In this document: positions 15,660 to 24,496 of the stretch, piece by piece
Position numbering within the stretch: position 1 is the stretch's first letter
How the letters are laid out: the number at the start of each line of letters is the position of its first letter
DNA from: UBA9300 sp032260385
GTDB lineage: Bacteria > Bacteroidota > Bacteroidia > Bacteroidales > VadinHA17
DNA: 64,000 nucleotides
Assembly (NCBI GenBank): GCA_032260385.1
Contig: JAVVEL010000004.1
Coordinates: forward strand, 84,494 to 148,493
Direction: 5' to 3'
Translations under genes and position numbers: made by a program
Notes under the pieces: generated by a model
Told to the model about the DNA's origin: nothing
The model's input: only the letters and a program-made list of their open reading frames with translations
Databases searched by the model: none

Positions 15660-18600
15660 ATGAATGTAACATTTACTAAGCGGAACCTGTTTATTTTACT
15701 GGCAGCCTTGTTTCTCCTGGCACTGATAGCCGACTTCGTATCTGAAAGTGAAGCTCCTTACAGGATGGAGGCAGGATCTTTTGAACGCAAATTGCATAAG
15801 GCTGAAAGAAAGGGGATGGAGTGCCTTGAAAAAATTGCTCATGGCGATTCGCTTTTAGCCCTGTCAAAATTTGCTGATTACACCCTCTCGAATGAAATTT
15901 ACAGCTTATTTAAATACTCAGGGGGAAGCCTTACCGCGTGGACCGATAACAGTATCTCCGTGCCTGGAAAATTGAACAATAAACTGTTTGATAAGAAACT
16001 GCTCCAGCTGGATAACAGAAAAGTACTTGCTAATAAACTGGAATATGGCCGTGATACTTATATATGCCTTATCAACATCTATTATGAGTACGATATAAGC
16101 AATAAATATTTGAAATCAGGCTTTAACCAGGAGTTTGGCTTAAGAATAAATACAGACATAAGCAATGACGGGGACTCGGGATATCCCGTTCATGATATTT
16201 CCGGGCAGTACCTGTTTTCACTGGTTTTTGACAGGTCAGCTAATTTCATTAACGGCATTTATGTTATTGCCCTTTTTATGTGGCTATTGTTTTCGGTCTT
16301 TTTTCTTATTGCCGTGGACAGGATTGCTGCATGGTTGGTGAAAAAAGGCTTTTCTTACCTGGCATTTCTGTCCTCAGTTCAGTTCGTTGTTATTTTTTAC
16401 CTGATTTTCCTCCTGTTTGACAAACCTGCTGTTTTCACCGGGATGGAAATCTTTTCTCCCTTCAGGTTTACTCTTGGCCCCCTGATACCTTCTCCCGGGC
16501 ATCTCTTATTCTTAAGTACCCTCCTCCTTTTTATATGCTTCGAATTTTACAGATATTACCCTGAGCCTTCGTGCAGCGAAGAAAAGCCGGTAAGGAGCTT
16601 TCTTATAATTAGCCTCTTCCTGACGGTTTCTTCCTTTATGTTTTTTCTTTTCAGCAGATTACTGCATATACTGATACTCAATTCAAACATACATTTCAGA
16701 ATTTTTGATATAGTTGACATTGATATATTTTCAGTAATCTCCTTTGCTGCGGCTGCCATGCTACTGGTTGGTTTCAGCATCTATATGCTCAGGCTTGTGA
16801 AATTTTGTAAAAACCTGCCTCTCAGAGTGGTAATCCCATCAATGATTATAGCGGGCTTACTTATATGCCTGCTTAATATCCTGTCAGGACAGCGTCTACT
16901 GGTCCCGGCTCTTGCCTACCTGCTACTTGCATTGCAGGCCTGGTTTTTCAGAAGTGGCAGCTCAAGGCTGATAAATATATCAGTAACCTTTGCTTTATTA
17001 GCCGCCGCTTACTCAGCCTATGTTATTCCTGACCTGACCTTTCAGAAAGAAACTGAGAACCTGAAGGTTATATCTGCAAATTTCAGCAATCAGAATGATA
17101 TTTATGGTGAAGCCCTCCTTCTTGATCTGTGGCCGGAGCTCGAAGCCGACAGCCTGCTGCCCGCAATTATGAACCATAATTTTTTGAGTCCTGCAGAGGT
17201 TAACCTGGTTTACTCATACCTCGACAGTGTTTATTTTACAGGCTACTGGGATAATTATGACAGGATTTATACGATATGTGAGGATGATTCACCCCTGTAT
17301 TTTGAGTCTGATACCCAGAGAGTGGAAAACTGCTTTGCTTTCTTCCGTGGAAGGGCAAAAGAAATGGGGGTGCCTGTGATCGACAGCAATTTGGTTTTCC
17401 TGGATAATAATTCAGGCAGACCTTATTATCTTGGATGCCTCTACTATCAAAGAGACGATGGTAATCAGAATGGTTTGTTCATCGAGCTTATCAACCTTGT
17501 CAGATATACCCAGACGGGCTACCCTGAGCTGTTGATGAATAAAGAGTTTGATAAACAGGCTAATACAGGGGATTATTCAATTGCCAAATATGTCCATGGC
17601 TCACTGGTACTGCAAACGGGTGAATATCCCTTTGACACCCGGTTGAGCCTCCCGGAAGATGCATCCACTACTTACCTGACATTGCCGGGCGACGAGAAGA
17701 TGGAATTTTTTGTCTATACTGATAATGATATATCGGTTCTTGTGGCAAGGCCACTCCCGAATTTTATGGATATAGTCGTAACATTTACTTACCTCTTTAT
17801 TGCTTTCTTCATCCTTTTCCTTGCAGTGCTGTTGATTCTAATGCCTCCGGAAAGTATTTTCCCGGGTAAAATGAATTTTACCCAGAAACTGCAGGTCGCT
17901 TTTATAAGCCTTCTACTTGGTACATTGCTGGCAATAGGAACTGTGGTGGTGATCCTGAGTATCAACCAGTATCGCGGGAAGCATTACGAAAATATTGAGG
18001 AAAAAATAGGATCGGTATACATTGAGCTTGAACATAAATTATCTGACCTTGATTCTCTTGACAGTGATTGGAGCGCTGAATCCTACGCCAACCTGGATGC
18101 CTTACTCGTCAAGTTTTCCAATGTCTTTAAGACGGATATCAACCTTTACGATACGCGGGGGCAGTTACTGGCAACATCGCGAAGGGAAGTTTTTGAGAAA
18201 GATCTCAAAAGTGAAAGAATGAATTTTGCTGCCTTCAATGAGCTGAAAAATAAGGGAGGGGCCCAGTATATTATTAACGAAAGGATAGGACGCCTTGAAT
18301 ATCTGTCGGCTTACTCAACCTTTGCGAATAACAGGAAAGAAATACTTGCCTATCTTAACCTCCCGTATTTCAATATGCAGAGCAGGATAAGCGAGGAGAC
18401 ATCAAACCTGATTGTGGCCATGATTAATTTTACCATGATACTCCTGGTAATTTCATTAAGTATTGCTGTTTTTATTTCTGTCAGAATAACCAGCCCCCTG
18501 AGGATGCTGCAACAGGGCCTGGCTTCAGTCCGGCTGGAAGAAAAAAGCAAGCCCCTGGAATACAGGGGTCATGATGAAATTTCAGAGCTCGTAAAGCAAT

Positions 18601-19337
18601 ACAATACCATGCTGGATGAGCTGCAGTCAAGCGCACTGAAACTGGCAAGGTCGGAGAGGGAGGACGCATGGAGGGAGATGGCCAAACAAATAGCCCATGA
18701 AATCAAGAATCCGCTTACTCCTATGAAGCTGAATGTGCAGCAGCTGTATAAAAAATATAAGGACAATCCGGAGAATTTTGAAGAAAGTCTTAAAAATTTC
18801 AAACAATACCAGATTGAACAAATAGATAATCTTTCTTCAATTGCGACTGAATTTTCGAGCTTTGCCCGGATGCCAAAGGCAAGCCCCGGGGAAACCAATC
18901 TGGTAAACCATATTAATGCCGTTGCTGATCTTTACAGTGATATAAAGAACATAGATTTTAATATCAATTTCAATGGTCTTAGCGAGGCAATAATATTTGC
19001 CGATAAAGAACAGGTAAACAGCATGCTTTCAAATATTTTCAGAAATGCAGTCCAGGCAATGCCGGGGAAGAGGAAGGGAATGATCAATGTGAGCCTTTCA
19101 GTAAATGAGCAGAAAGCGTTGATAAGAATAGAGGATAACGGAATGGGGATACCTGATGAGCTGAAAGATAAGCTTTTTACTCCTAATTTTACGACAAAAT
19201 CATCAGGAATGGGACTTGGCCTTTCCATAGTAAAAAGGGTGGTCGAAACAGCTGACGGGAAGATATGGTTTGAATCAGAACCGGATAAAGGAACAGTGTT
19301 TTTTGTTGAGTTTCCTTTACTTTCTTATAAAAAGTGA
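15660..19337 (+). CDS. large NtrY-like sensor histidine kinase
   Basis: Membrane-bound histidine kinase of about 1225 aa. An N-terminal signal-anchor helix, a periplasmic segment and a block of roughly eight membrane helices (about residues 195-460) are followed by a second large extracytoplasmic region, two more helices flanking a sensor region, a HAMP domain (after VRITSPLRMLQQG), HisKA with AHEIKNPLTPMKL (phosphorylatable His1013) and an HATPase domain with NAVQAMPG, DNGMGIP and GMGLGLSIVKRV. The H-box proline-threonine pattern is NtrY-like. No response regulator is adjacent. I start at the ATG 17 bp after rlmH rather than an overlapping TTG. The signal sensed is unknown; its place before the type IX secretion genes may be meaningful. 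Confidence 0.88.
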   Translation: MNVTFTKRNLFILLAALFLLALIADFVSESEAPYRMEAGSFERKLHKAERKGMECLEKIAHGDSLLALSKFADYTLSNEIYSLFKYSGGSLTAWTDNSISVPGKLNNKLFDKKLLQLDNRKVLANKLEYGRDTYICLINIYYEYDISNKYLKSGFNQEFGLRINTDISNDGDSGYPVHDISGQYLFSLVFDRSANFINGIYVIALFMWLLFSVFFLIAVDRIAAWLVKKGFSYLAFLSSVQFVVIFYLIFLLFDKPAVFTGMEIFSPFRFTLGPLIPSPGHLLFLSTLLLFICFEFYRYYPEPSCSEEKPVRSFLIISLFLTVSSFMFFLFSRLLHILILNSNIHFRIFDIVDIDIFSVISFAAAAMLLVGFSIYMLRLVKFCKNLPLRVVIPSMIIAGLLICLLNILSGQRLLVPALAYLLLALQAWFFRSGSSRLINISVTFALLAAAYSAYVIPDLTFQKETENLKVISANFSNQNDIYGEALLLDLWPELEADSLLPAIMNHNFLSPAEVNLVYSYLDSVYFTGYWDNYDRIYTICEDDSPLYFESDTQRVENCFAFFRGRAKEMGVPVIDSNLVFLDNNSGRPYYLGCLYYQRDDGNQNGLFIELINLVRYTQTGYPELLMNKEFDKQANTGDYSIAKYVHGSLVLQTGEYPFDTRLSLPEDASTTYLTLPGDEKMEFFVYTDNDISVLVARPLPNFMDIVVTFTYLFIAFFILFLAVLLILMPPESIFPGKMNFTQKLQVAFISLLLGTLLAIGTVVVILSINQYRGKHYENIEEKIGSVYIELEHKLSDLDSLDSDWSAESYANLDALLVKFSNVFKTDINLYDTRGQLLATSRREVFEKDLKSERMNFAAFNELKNKGGAQYIINERIGRLEYLSAYSTFANNRKEILAYLNLPYFNMQSRISEETSNLIVAMINFTMILLVISLSIAVFISVRITSPLRMLQQGLASVRLEEKSKPLEYRGHDEISELVKQYNTMLDELQSSALKLARSEREDAWREMAKQIAHEIKNPLTPMKLNVQQLYKKYKDNPENFEESLKNFKQYQIEQIDNLSSIATEFSSFARMPKASPGETNLVNHINAVADLYSDIKNIDFNINFNGLSEAIIFADKEQVNSMLSNIFRNAVQAMPGKRKGMINVSLSVNEQKALIRIEDNGMGIPDELKDKLFTPNFTTKSSGMGLGLSIVKRVVETADGKIWFESEPDKGTVFFVEFPLLSYKK

Positions 19338-19380
19338 ATAAGTTCCTGACAGAATCCCGTTTTACAACTGAGATCCTTGC

Positions 19381-19410
19381 TTGATAAATACGATAAATTA
19401 GTTATATTAG
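19381..19410 (+). promoter_or_regulatory. Bacteroidota-type promoter of the giant adhesin gene
   Basis: TTG, 19 nt, TATATTAG: one mismatch from TAnnTTTG at canonical spacing, 20 nt before the ATG. It suggests that the secretion module has its own start of transcription after the kinase gene. Confidence 0.5.
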
Positions 19411-19430
19411 CACTATTGAAGATCTGATAA

Positions 19431-22400
19431 ATGGCCCGGTATCTTTTTAAGTATATTAAGTTAATTACACTGCTCTTTTTTATCGCTTCACTGACGGAGG
19501 GTAAGCTGCTGGCTTCGCCGCAACAGGAAATATCGGGAATAATCAACACATATTCGAGGGTTACTACAATAGAAGCAGCTGATGCTGTTATAGTTGATGA
19601 CGTTACTGGTTTCAGTAACGGGGATACAGTCCTGGTAATGCAAATGAAGGGGGTTTCAATAATAACTGACCAGAGTTCTGTCTTCGGAAATTGGGATGGC
19701 TACCTTGGACAACCCGGGGATTATGGCGTAGGCTTTTATGAATTTATAATCATCGAGCAGGTAGAAACAGGTCCGAACAGGATCATTTTCAGGAATAACC
19801 TTGCAGGCTATGACGGCTATGATATCGAAGGCCTGATACAGATCATCAGGGTGCCCTCCTTTGAGAGTGCAACAGTGACAGCCGGACTGGAATGCCCTGC
19901 ATGGGACAGCATAAGCGGTACAGGAGGTGTGCTGGCCATGATAGTTAATAAAAAACTTGAGTTGAATGCCGATATCGACGTTTCAGGTAAGGGCTTCAGG
20001 GGTGGAACGGTGGCCGCTATGGACGGAACACCCCAGCTTAACCCTGATTATTACTACCCTGAATCATCCTCACTTGCCGGAAGGAAGGGAGAAAGCCCTG
20101 CCAGCCACAGGAATGCCACTAACGAAATTATCAGCATTGAAAATTATGCAAAGGGTATCGGCAGATTATATTCCGGTGGAGGTGGTGCAACAGGTGAATA
20201 TTCCGGTGGAGGTGGAGGAGCCGGTTTTGGTGACGGAGGGAACGGCTTCAGGCAGAGAACGGAAGGCTATAATGCCAGCGGACGCGGTGGAAGAATTGAT
20301 GCAGCTGACTTTTCGACCAGGGTGCTTATGGGTAGCGGTGGCGGAGGAAGTGGTTTCAGCGGATCAGGTACAGGCTCCGGTGGTGCAGCAGGAGGGGGTA
20401 TAGTACTTATATTGACTGATTCACTGTTGGCTAACGGACATACGATAAGGGCAAACGGAGACTCAGTGACTGTTGTGGCATCAGGAGATGGAGGAGCCGG
20501 TGGCGGAGGCGGTGGCGGCTCAGTAGTAGTGTCGGCAAGAACATACGCAGCCTCGGAGCTTACTATTGAAGCCAGGGGTGGGGCAGGAGGAAACAGCTCC
20601 GAAGCTTTTGGTACCGGCGGCGGGGGCGGAGGTGGCCTTATATGGCTGAGTGGCGATGGTACCCAAACCGAATTAAGTGTTAATGTTGCAGGAGGATCTG
20701 CAGGCATTATAAACTATCCCGCCGGAGCACCGCAAGGGAGCGCGGGAGGAGCAGGTATCATCAGGACAAACCTGAACTTATTGCTCAACGGCTTTCTGTT
20801 TAATTCCATAATATCATCCCTTACACAGTCACAAACCGATTCAATATGCTACGGGCAATCACCAAATAACCTGCTGGGAACCGAACCCGTTGGTGGTATA
20901 GAACCTTATATTTTCAGATGGGAGAGAAAGACTGATGAAGAAACTACCTGGTCTCAGGCCCCGGGATCAGGGAGCACCAGGGATCTCACAATCACGCTTC
21001 AGGAAACAGATACCGTACAGTACAGGAGGGTGGTCACCGACAGCAACACAACACCGGTCTCAGATACAAGTAAGGCTGTTACAATCATCGTTCAGCCATC
21101 GATAACAAATAACCTGGTGGGCTACGATACCATTATCTGCGCAGGACAGGACCCGGAACTGCTCATCTCTCAAAATGGATTACCGGGAGGCGGTAATAAT
21201 ATTTATAACTACAGGTGGATGGACAGCACTGAAATACAAAACTGGCAGACAGCACCTGGTACAGTCACTAATTTAGACTATGACCCTCCCGCATTGTCAT
21301 CCACAACATATTATTCGAGAATAATCAGCTCCGGTATGTGTATTGATACCAGTAATATAGTTACTGTTGAAGTATTAGCCCCGGTCTCAAATAATACCAT
21401 TGAATCTGACCAGCTTATATGCCACGATGACCTTTTCGATGACCTTACCGGATCAGATCCTGCTGATGGTGATGGTTCGTACAACTATCAATGGGTAAGC
21501 AGTACCGACCAGAATAACTGGGTGACAGCAGAAGGGACAAGTGATGGCAAAGATTATAACCCTGATGAAACATCGACAGATTTTCCCGGCGATAAATACT
21601 ACAGGAGAATTGTTCTTTCAGGCTACCTGGACTGCTGTGTCGATACCTCTGCTCAGGTGCTTCTTACAAGCCTTCCCTCAATTGGCAATAATAACATTTT
21701 TGCCGACCAGGTAATATGCCAGGATTCAATACCTGCACCGCTTCTGGGAGACGAACCTGAAGGAGGCGACGGGATCAATTATGGCTATATCTGGGAAGAC
21801 AGTACCCTCTTACAGTCATGGACTCCAATTGCCGGGGCCAACCAGGCAGACTATAACCCGCCGGCACTTACCGATACCACATGGTACCGGAGAATTGTTA
21901 CCTCCTCTGTATGCGATGATACAAGTAATGTGGTCGTTATTAATGCGCACCCTGCAATATTAAACAATAATATAAGCACTCTCTCGGGACTTGTCGATAC
22001 AACAATATGCCTGGGCCAGGTGCCTGGTAACCTCATAGGAGAAACTCCGGGAGGTGGCGATGGCTCTTACCTTTACGAATGGGAATACAGTACTGATCAG
22101 TTGATATGGAACACGGCTCCGGGAACAAATAACCTCGCCGGCTACAATCCGCCTGCCTTGCTTGAAAACACCTGGTACCGGCGCAAAGTGCTCTCGGGTG
22201 AATGTGCCCTTGTGAGTAATTTAATAAGTATTACAGTGCTGCCATTGATAACTGATAATTCAATTTCCTCTGATCAAATGACCTGCTACAATACTCAGCC
22301 TGAAATTATTACCGGGAGTAATCCGCTGGGGGGCGATGGCTCCTATTCCTACCTGTGGGAAGAGAGTACTGACAATGTCGGATGGTCAGCGGCAACAGGA

Positions 22401-23573
22401 AATAATAGCGGAATCGATTATCAGCCTCCTGCACTGACCGGCGAAACTTATTACAGGAGAACGGTTTTTTCGGGTCTGTCAGATTGTTGCCAGGACATAA
22501 GTAATGTAGTCCTGGTTGGTATTAATCCCTTGCCTGAAGGTGTGATAACTGCCGCCCTGGATACAATCTGTGCAGGTTCTGAGATAAGTATTGCATTGAA
22601 CCTCACCGGTGCCGGGCCATGGACGGTAGTACTTAATGACGCTACGGACAATCTTCCTCCCTTTGAAGTTACAGCTTCACCGTATGAGTTCAATCATTCC
22701 CCGGTTTATTCAAGCAGCTATACTTTTGCATCAATTACTGATAATAATACATGTGAGGCAGTATCCATTAGCGGTTCACGTAGTGTTGTGGTATATCAGG
22801 TCCCGGTAGCCGATGCAGGAAATGACGATGAAGTATGCGGACTGGATTATACCCTTCAGGCAAATCCAGACACCGGGGATGGTTTATGGCTCAACTTCAG
22901 CGGAGCGATAGATAATATTACAGATGCCGGAGACCCGTCGGCAAGCCTTGGTGTAAACGCCTACGGGACTCATACTTTCTGGTGGAAGGAAACAAACTGG
23001 AACTGCGTGGACTCAGCCTCCGTTGATATAAGCTTCTGGGAGCCTCCATCCCCGGCCTATGCAGGCGAGGATGTACAGTTAAAACCATACCAGTTCACCT
23101 ATACCCTCGAAGCCGGCGAAGCTGAAGTGGGAACGGGGACGTGGTCAGTCATACAGAGCCAGGGGAGCCCTGTATTTGATGACTATAATTTTGCTGGGAC
23201 TATGGTACGGGGCCTCTTTTATGGTGATAATATACTGGAATGGAAAATAGTCAGCAGGGAAAATGTCTGTCCCACCGAAACAGACAGGGTAACCTTGAGT
23301 GTAAGCAGTGTTCTGGTCCCGGAAGGATTTTCTCCCAATGGAGATGCCTATAACCAGACATTTTATATTGAAGGACTGGAATATACGGATAATGAATTAA
23401 TAATTACAAACATGGCAGGTGCCGTTGTTTACAGGACAACGAATTATTATAATGATTGGGAAGGAACCAATATGGATGGCAATCCACTGCCCGAAGGAAC
23501 ATATTATTATTTCCTCACCATAAAAGCGCCTCTGCAGGAGAAGCGTAGTGGTTATATTATAATAAAGAGATAA
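19431..23573 (+). CDS. giant glycine-rich repeat adhesin with type B type IX secretion sorting domain
   Basis: Predicted cell-surface or secreted protein of 1380 aa. A signal peptide (about 1-28, ending near GKLLASPQQ) is followed by a conserved N-terminal domain, an extremely glycine-rich segment (about 245-440, with GGGGG runs), six repeats of roughly 90-100 aa (SDQxIC.., GGDGSYxYxW, YxPPALTxxTYYRR), an Ig/PKD-like stretch and a C-terminal gliding-motility-type domain (VLVPEGFSPNGDAYNQTF ... GNPLPEGTYYYFL ... RSGYIIIKR). That last domain is the type B sorting signal. PorP/SprF follows by one base, as in SprB-SprF pairs, so export by T9SS is well supported. Ligand and role (adhesion, gliding, biofilm) are unknown. 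Confidence 0.92.
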   Translation: MARYLFKYIKLITLLFFIASLTEGKLLASPQQEISGIINTYSRVTTIEAADAVIVDDVTGFSNGDTVLVMQMKGVSIITDQSSVFGNWDGYLGQPGDYGVGFYEFIIIEQVETGPNRIIFRNNLAGYDGYDIEGLIQIIRVPSFESATVTAGLECPAWDSISGTGGVLAMIVNKKLELNADIDVSGKGFRGGTVAAMDGTPQLNPDYYYPESSSLAGRKGESPASHRNATNEIISIENYAKGIGRLYSGGGGATGEYSGGGGGAGFGDGGNGFRQRTEGYNASGRGGRIDAADFSTRVLMGSGGGGSGFSGSGTGSGGAAGGGIVLILTDSLLANGHTIRANGDSVTVVASGDGGAGGGGGGGSVVVSARTYAASELTIEARGGAGGNSSEAFGTGGGGGGGLIWLSGDGTQTELSVNVAGGSAGIINYPAGAPQGSAGGAGIIRTNLNLLLNGFLFNSIISSLTQSQTDSICYGQSPNNLLGTEPVGGIEPYIFRWERKTDEETTWSQAPGSGSTRDLTITLQETDTVQYRRVVTDSNTTPVSDTSKAVTIIVQPSITNNLVGYDTIICAGQDPELLISQNGLPGGGNNIYNYRWMDSTEIQNWQTAPGTVTNLDYDPPALSSTTYYSRIISSGMCIDTSNIVTVEVLAPVSNNTIESDQLICHDDLFDDLTGSDPADGDGSYNYQWVSSTDQNNWVTAEGTSDGKDYNPDETSTDFPGDKYYRRIVLSGYLDCCVDTSAQVLLTSLPSIGNNNIFADQVICQDSIPAPLLGDEPEGGDGINYGYIWEDSTLLQSWTPIAGANQADYNPPALTDTTWYRRIVTSSVCDDTSNVVVINAHPAILNNNISTLSGLVDTTICLGQVPGNLIGETPGGGDGSYLYEWEYSTDQLIWNTAPGTNNLAGYNPPALLENTWYRRKVLSGECALVSNLISITVLPLITDNSISSDQMTCYNTQPEIITGSNPLGGDGSYSYLWEESTDNVGWSAATGNNSGIDYQPPALTGETYYRRTVFSGLSDCCQDISNVVLVGINPLPEGVITAALDTICAGSEISIALNLTGAGPWTVVLNDATDNLPPFEVTASPYEFNHSPVYSSSYTFASITDNNTCEAVSISGSRSVVVYQVPVADAGNDDEVCGLDYTLQANPDTGDGLWLNFSGAIDNITDAGDPSASLGVNAYGTHTFWWKETNWNCVDSASVDISFWEPPSPAYAGEDVQLKPYQFTYTLEAGEAEVGTGTWSVIQSQGSPVFDDYNFAGTMVRGLFYGDNILEWKIVSRENVCPTETDRVTLSVSSVLVPEGFSPNGDAYNQTFYIEGLEYTDNELIITNMAGAVVYRTTNYYNDWEGTNMDGNPLPEGTYYYFLTIKAPLQEKRSGYIIIKR
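20170..20760 (+). repeat. glycine-rich low-complexity segment within the adhesin
   Basis: GGN-rich DNA encodes many runs of three to six glycines mixed with serine and alanine (SGGGGATGEYSGGGGGAGFG and similar). The reverse strand holds a long proline-rich open frame that is only a by-product of this composition. Confidence 0.85.
20815..22530 (+). repeat. six degenerate tandem protein repeats within the adhesin
   Basis: Six units of about 90-100 aa. Each begins with a (N/D)N(N/S)I..DQ.IC-like motif (the first unit is divergent), carries GGDGSYxYxW and a YxPPALT...YYRRI segment, and ends in a SN/TxxVxVxxxP beta strand. Two cysteines per unit (IC near the start, a second one or a CC pair near SGxCxD) suggest one disulfide per module. 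DNA identity between units is low, so the repeats are old. Confidence 0.85.
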
Positions 23574-23574
23574 T

Positions 23575-24495
23575 ATGAAGAGGATAATACATATAGCATT
23601 CTTTCTGCTGATTACCCTGACCGGTCTTAAGGCTCAAAATTATCCTGTTTACAGTCAGTACCTCCTTGACGGCCTCGTTATTAACCCTGCCTATACAGGA
23701 ACAAGAGAAGCGCTGGCTTTATCACTATCTTTCAGGAAGAAGTCAATGAATTTTGACGGCGCCCCCTCAATGGGGACCTTTTCAATGCATTCGCCGCTGA
23801 AAAATGATCGTATCGCTCTTGGCATGATGGCCCACTACCAGACCTACGGCGTAACAAGCAAGGCAAGTATCTTTGCGCAGTATGCCTTCCATATCAAAAC
23901 AAACAGGGGGAGATGGTCACTGGGCCTCAAGGCAGGTGCAGATATGGTTAACAATGATTATTACAATGTAACAACAGTAGATCCTGACCCGGCATTCACC
24001 GGGGCAGTCTCTTCATATACCTTGCCAAACGTGGGTGTTGGGGTATACTACAGCTCACAGTTATTTTTTGCCGGCCTGGCAGTGCCTGAATTGTTCAGCT
24101 ACCGTGAAAAAAGCAGCAACAGCGGCTACGAAATTTATCATGATTATGAGAATTATTATTTTATGGGCACCGCCGGAGGACTATTCACCTTTACCAGGGG
24201 ATTGAAATTTAAACCTTCTACACTCGTAAGGTATTCTTTGAATAATCCCCTCATGATTGACCTCAACGGTAACTTCATTATTTCTGATTTCCTTTGGCTG
24301 GGTTTTTCATGGAGGCTGGGAGAGGAGGTTCTCGTCGGGATAGTGGAGTTTCAGATTAACCAGCAGTTGAGACTGGGATATGCATATGAATACAATCTGG
24401 GCAACATAAGCACCTTTGTCGGGGGAACCCACGAAATAGCACTACTGTTTGAGTTCGGGAAAACAGTGAGTGCAGCTAATCCACGATATTTTTAA
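23575..24495 (+). CDS. PorP/SprF family type IX secretion membrane protein
   Basis: Outer-membrane beta-barrel of the PorP/SprF family, 306 aa, with a cleavable signal peptide (cleavage near LKAQN). The family hallmark QYLLDGLVINPAYTGTREAL follows directly after the signal, then alternating barrel strands ending in EIALLFEFGKT. SprF-like members are needed for export or attachment of the cognate type-B-CTD protein; the adhesin gene ends one base upstream, which makes this its likely partner. I leave the symbol blank because PorP and SprF paralogues cannot be separated here. Confidence 0.92.
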   Translation: MKRIIHIAFFLLITLTGLKAQNYPVYSQYLLDGLVINPAYTGTREALALSLSFRKKSMNFDGAPSMGTFSMHSPLKNDRIALGMMAHYQTYGVTSKASIFAQYAFHIKTNRGRWSLGLKAGADMVNNDYYNVTTVDPDPAFTGAVSSYTLPNVGVGVYYSSQLFFAGLAVPELFSYREKSSNSGYEIYHDYENYYFMGTAGGLFTFTRGLKFKPSTLVRYSLNNPLMIDLNGNFIISDFLWLGFSWRLGEEVLVGIVEFQINQQLRLGYAYEYNLGNISTFVGGTHEIALLFEFGKTVSAANPRYF

Positions 24496-24496
24496 A

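Noticed and set aside
20267..20707. Proline-rich 146-codon open frame on the minus strand
   Set aside because: It is the antisense of the glycine-codon-rich part of the adhesin gene; GGN codons read backwards give proline runs with few stops. The plus-strand product is clearly real.
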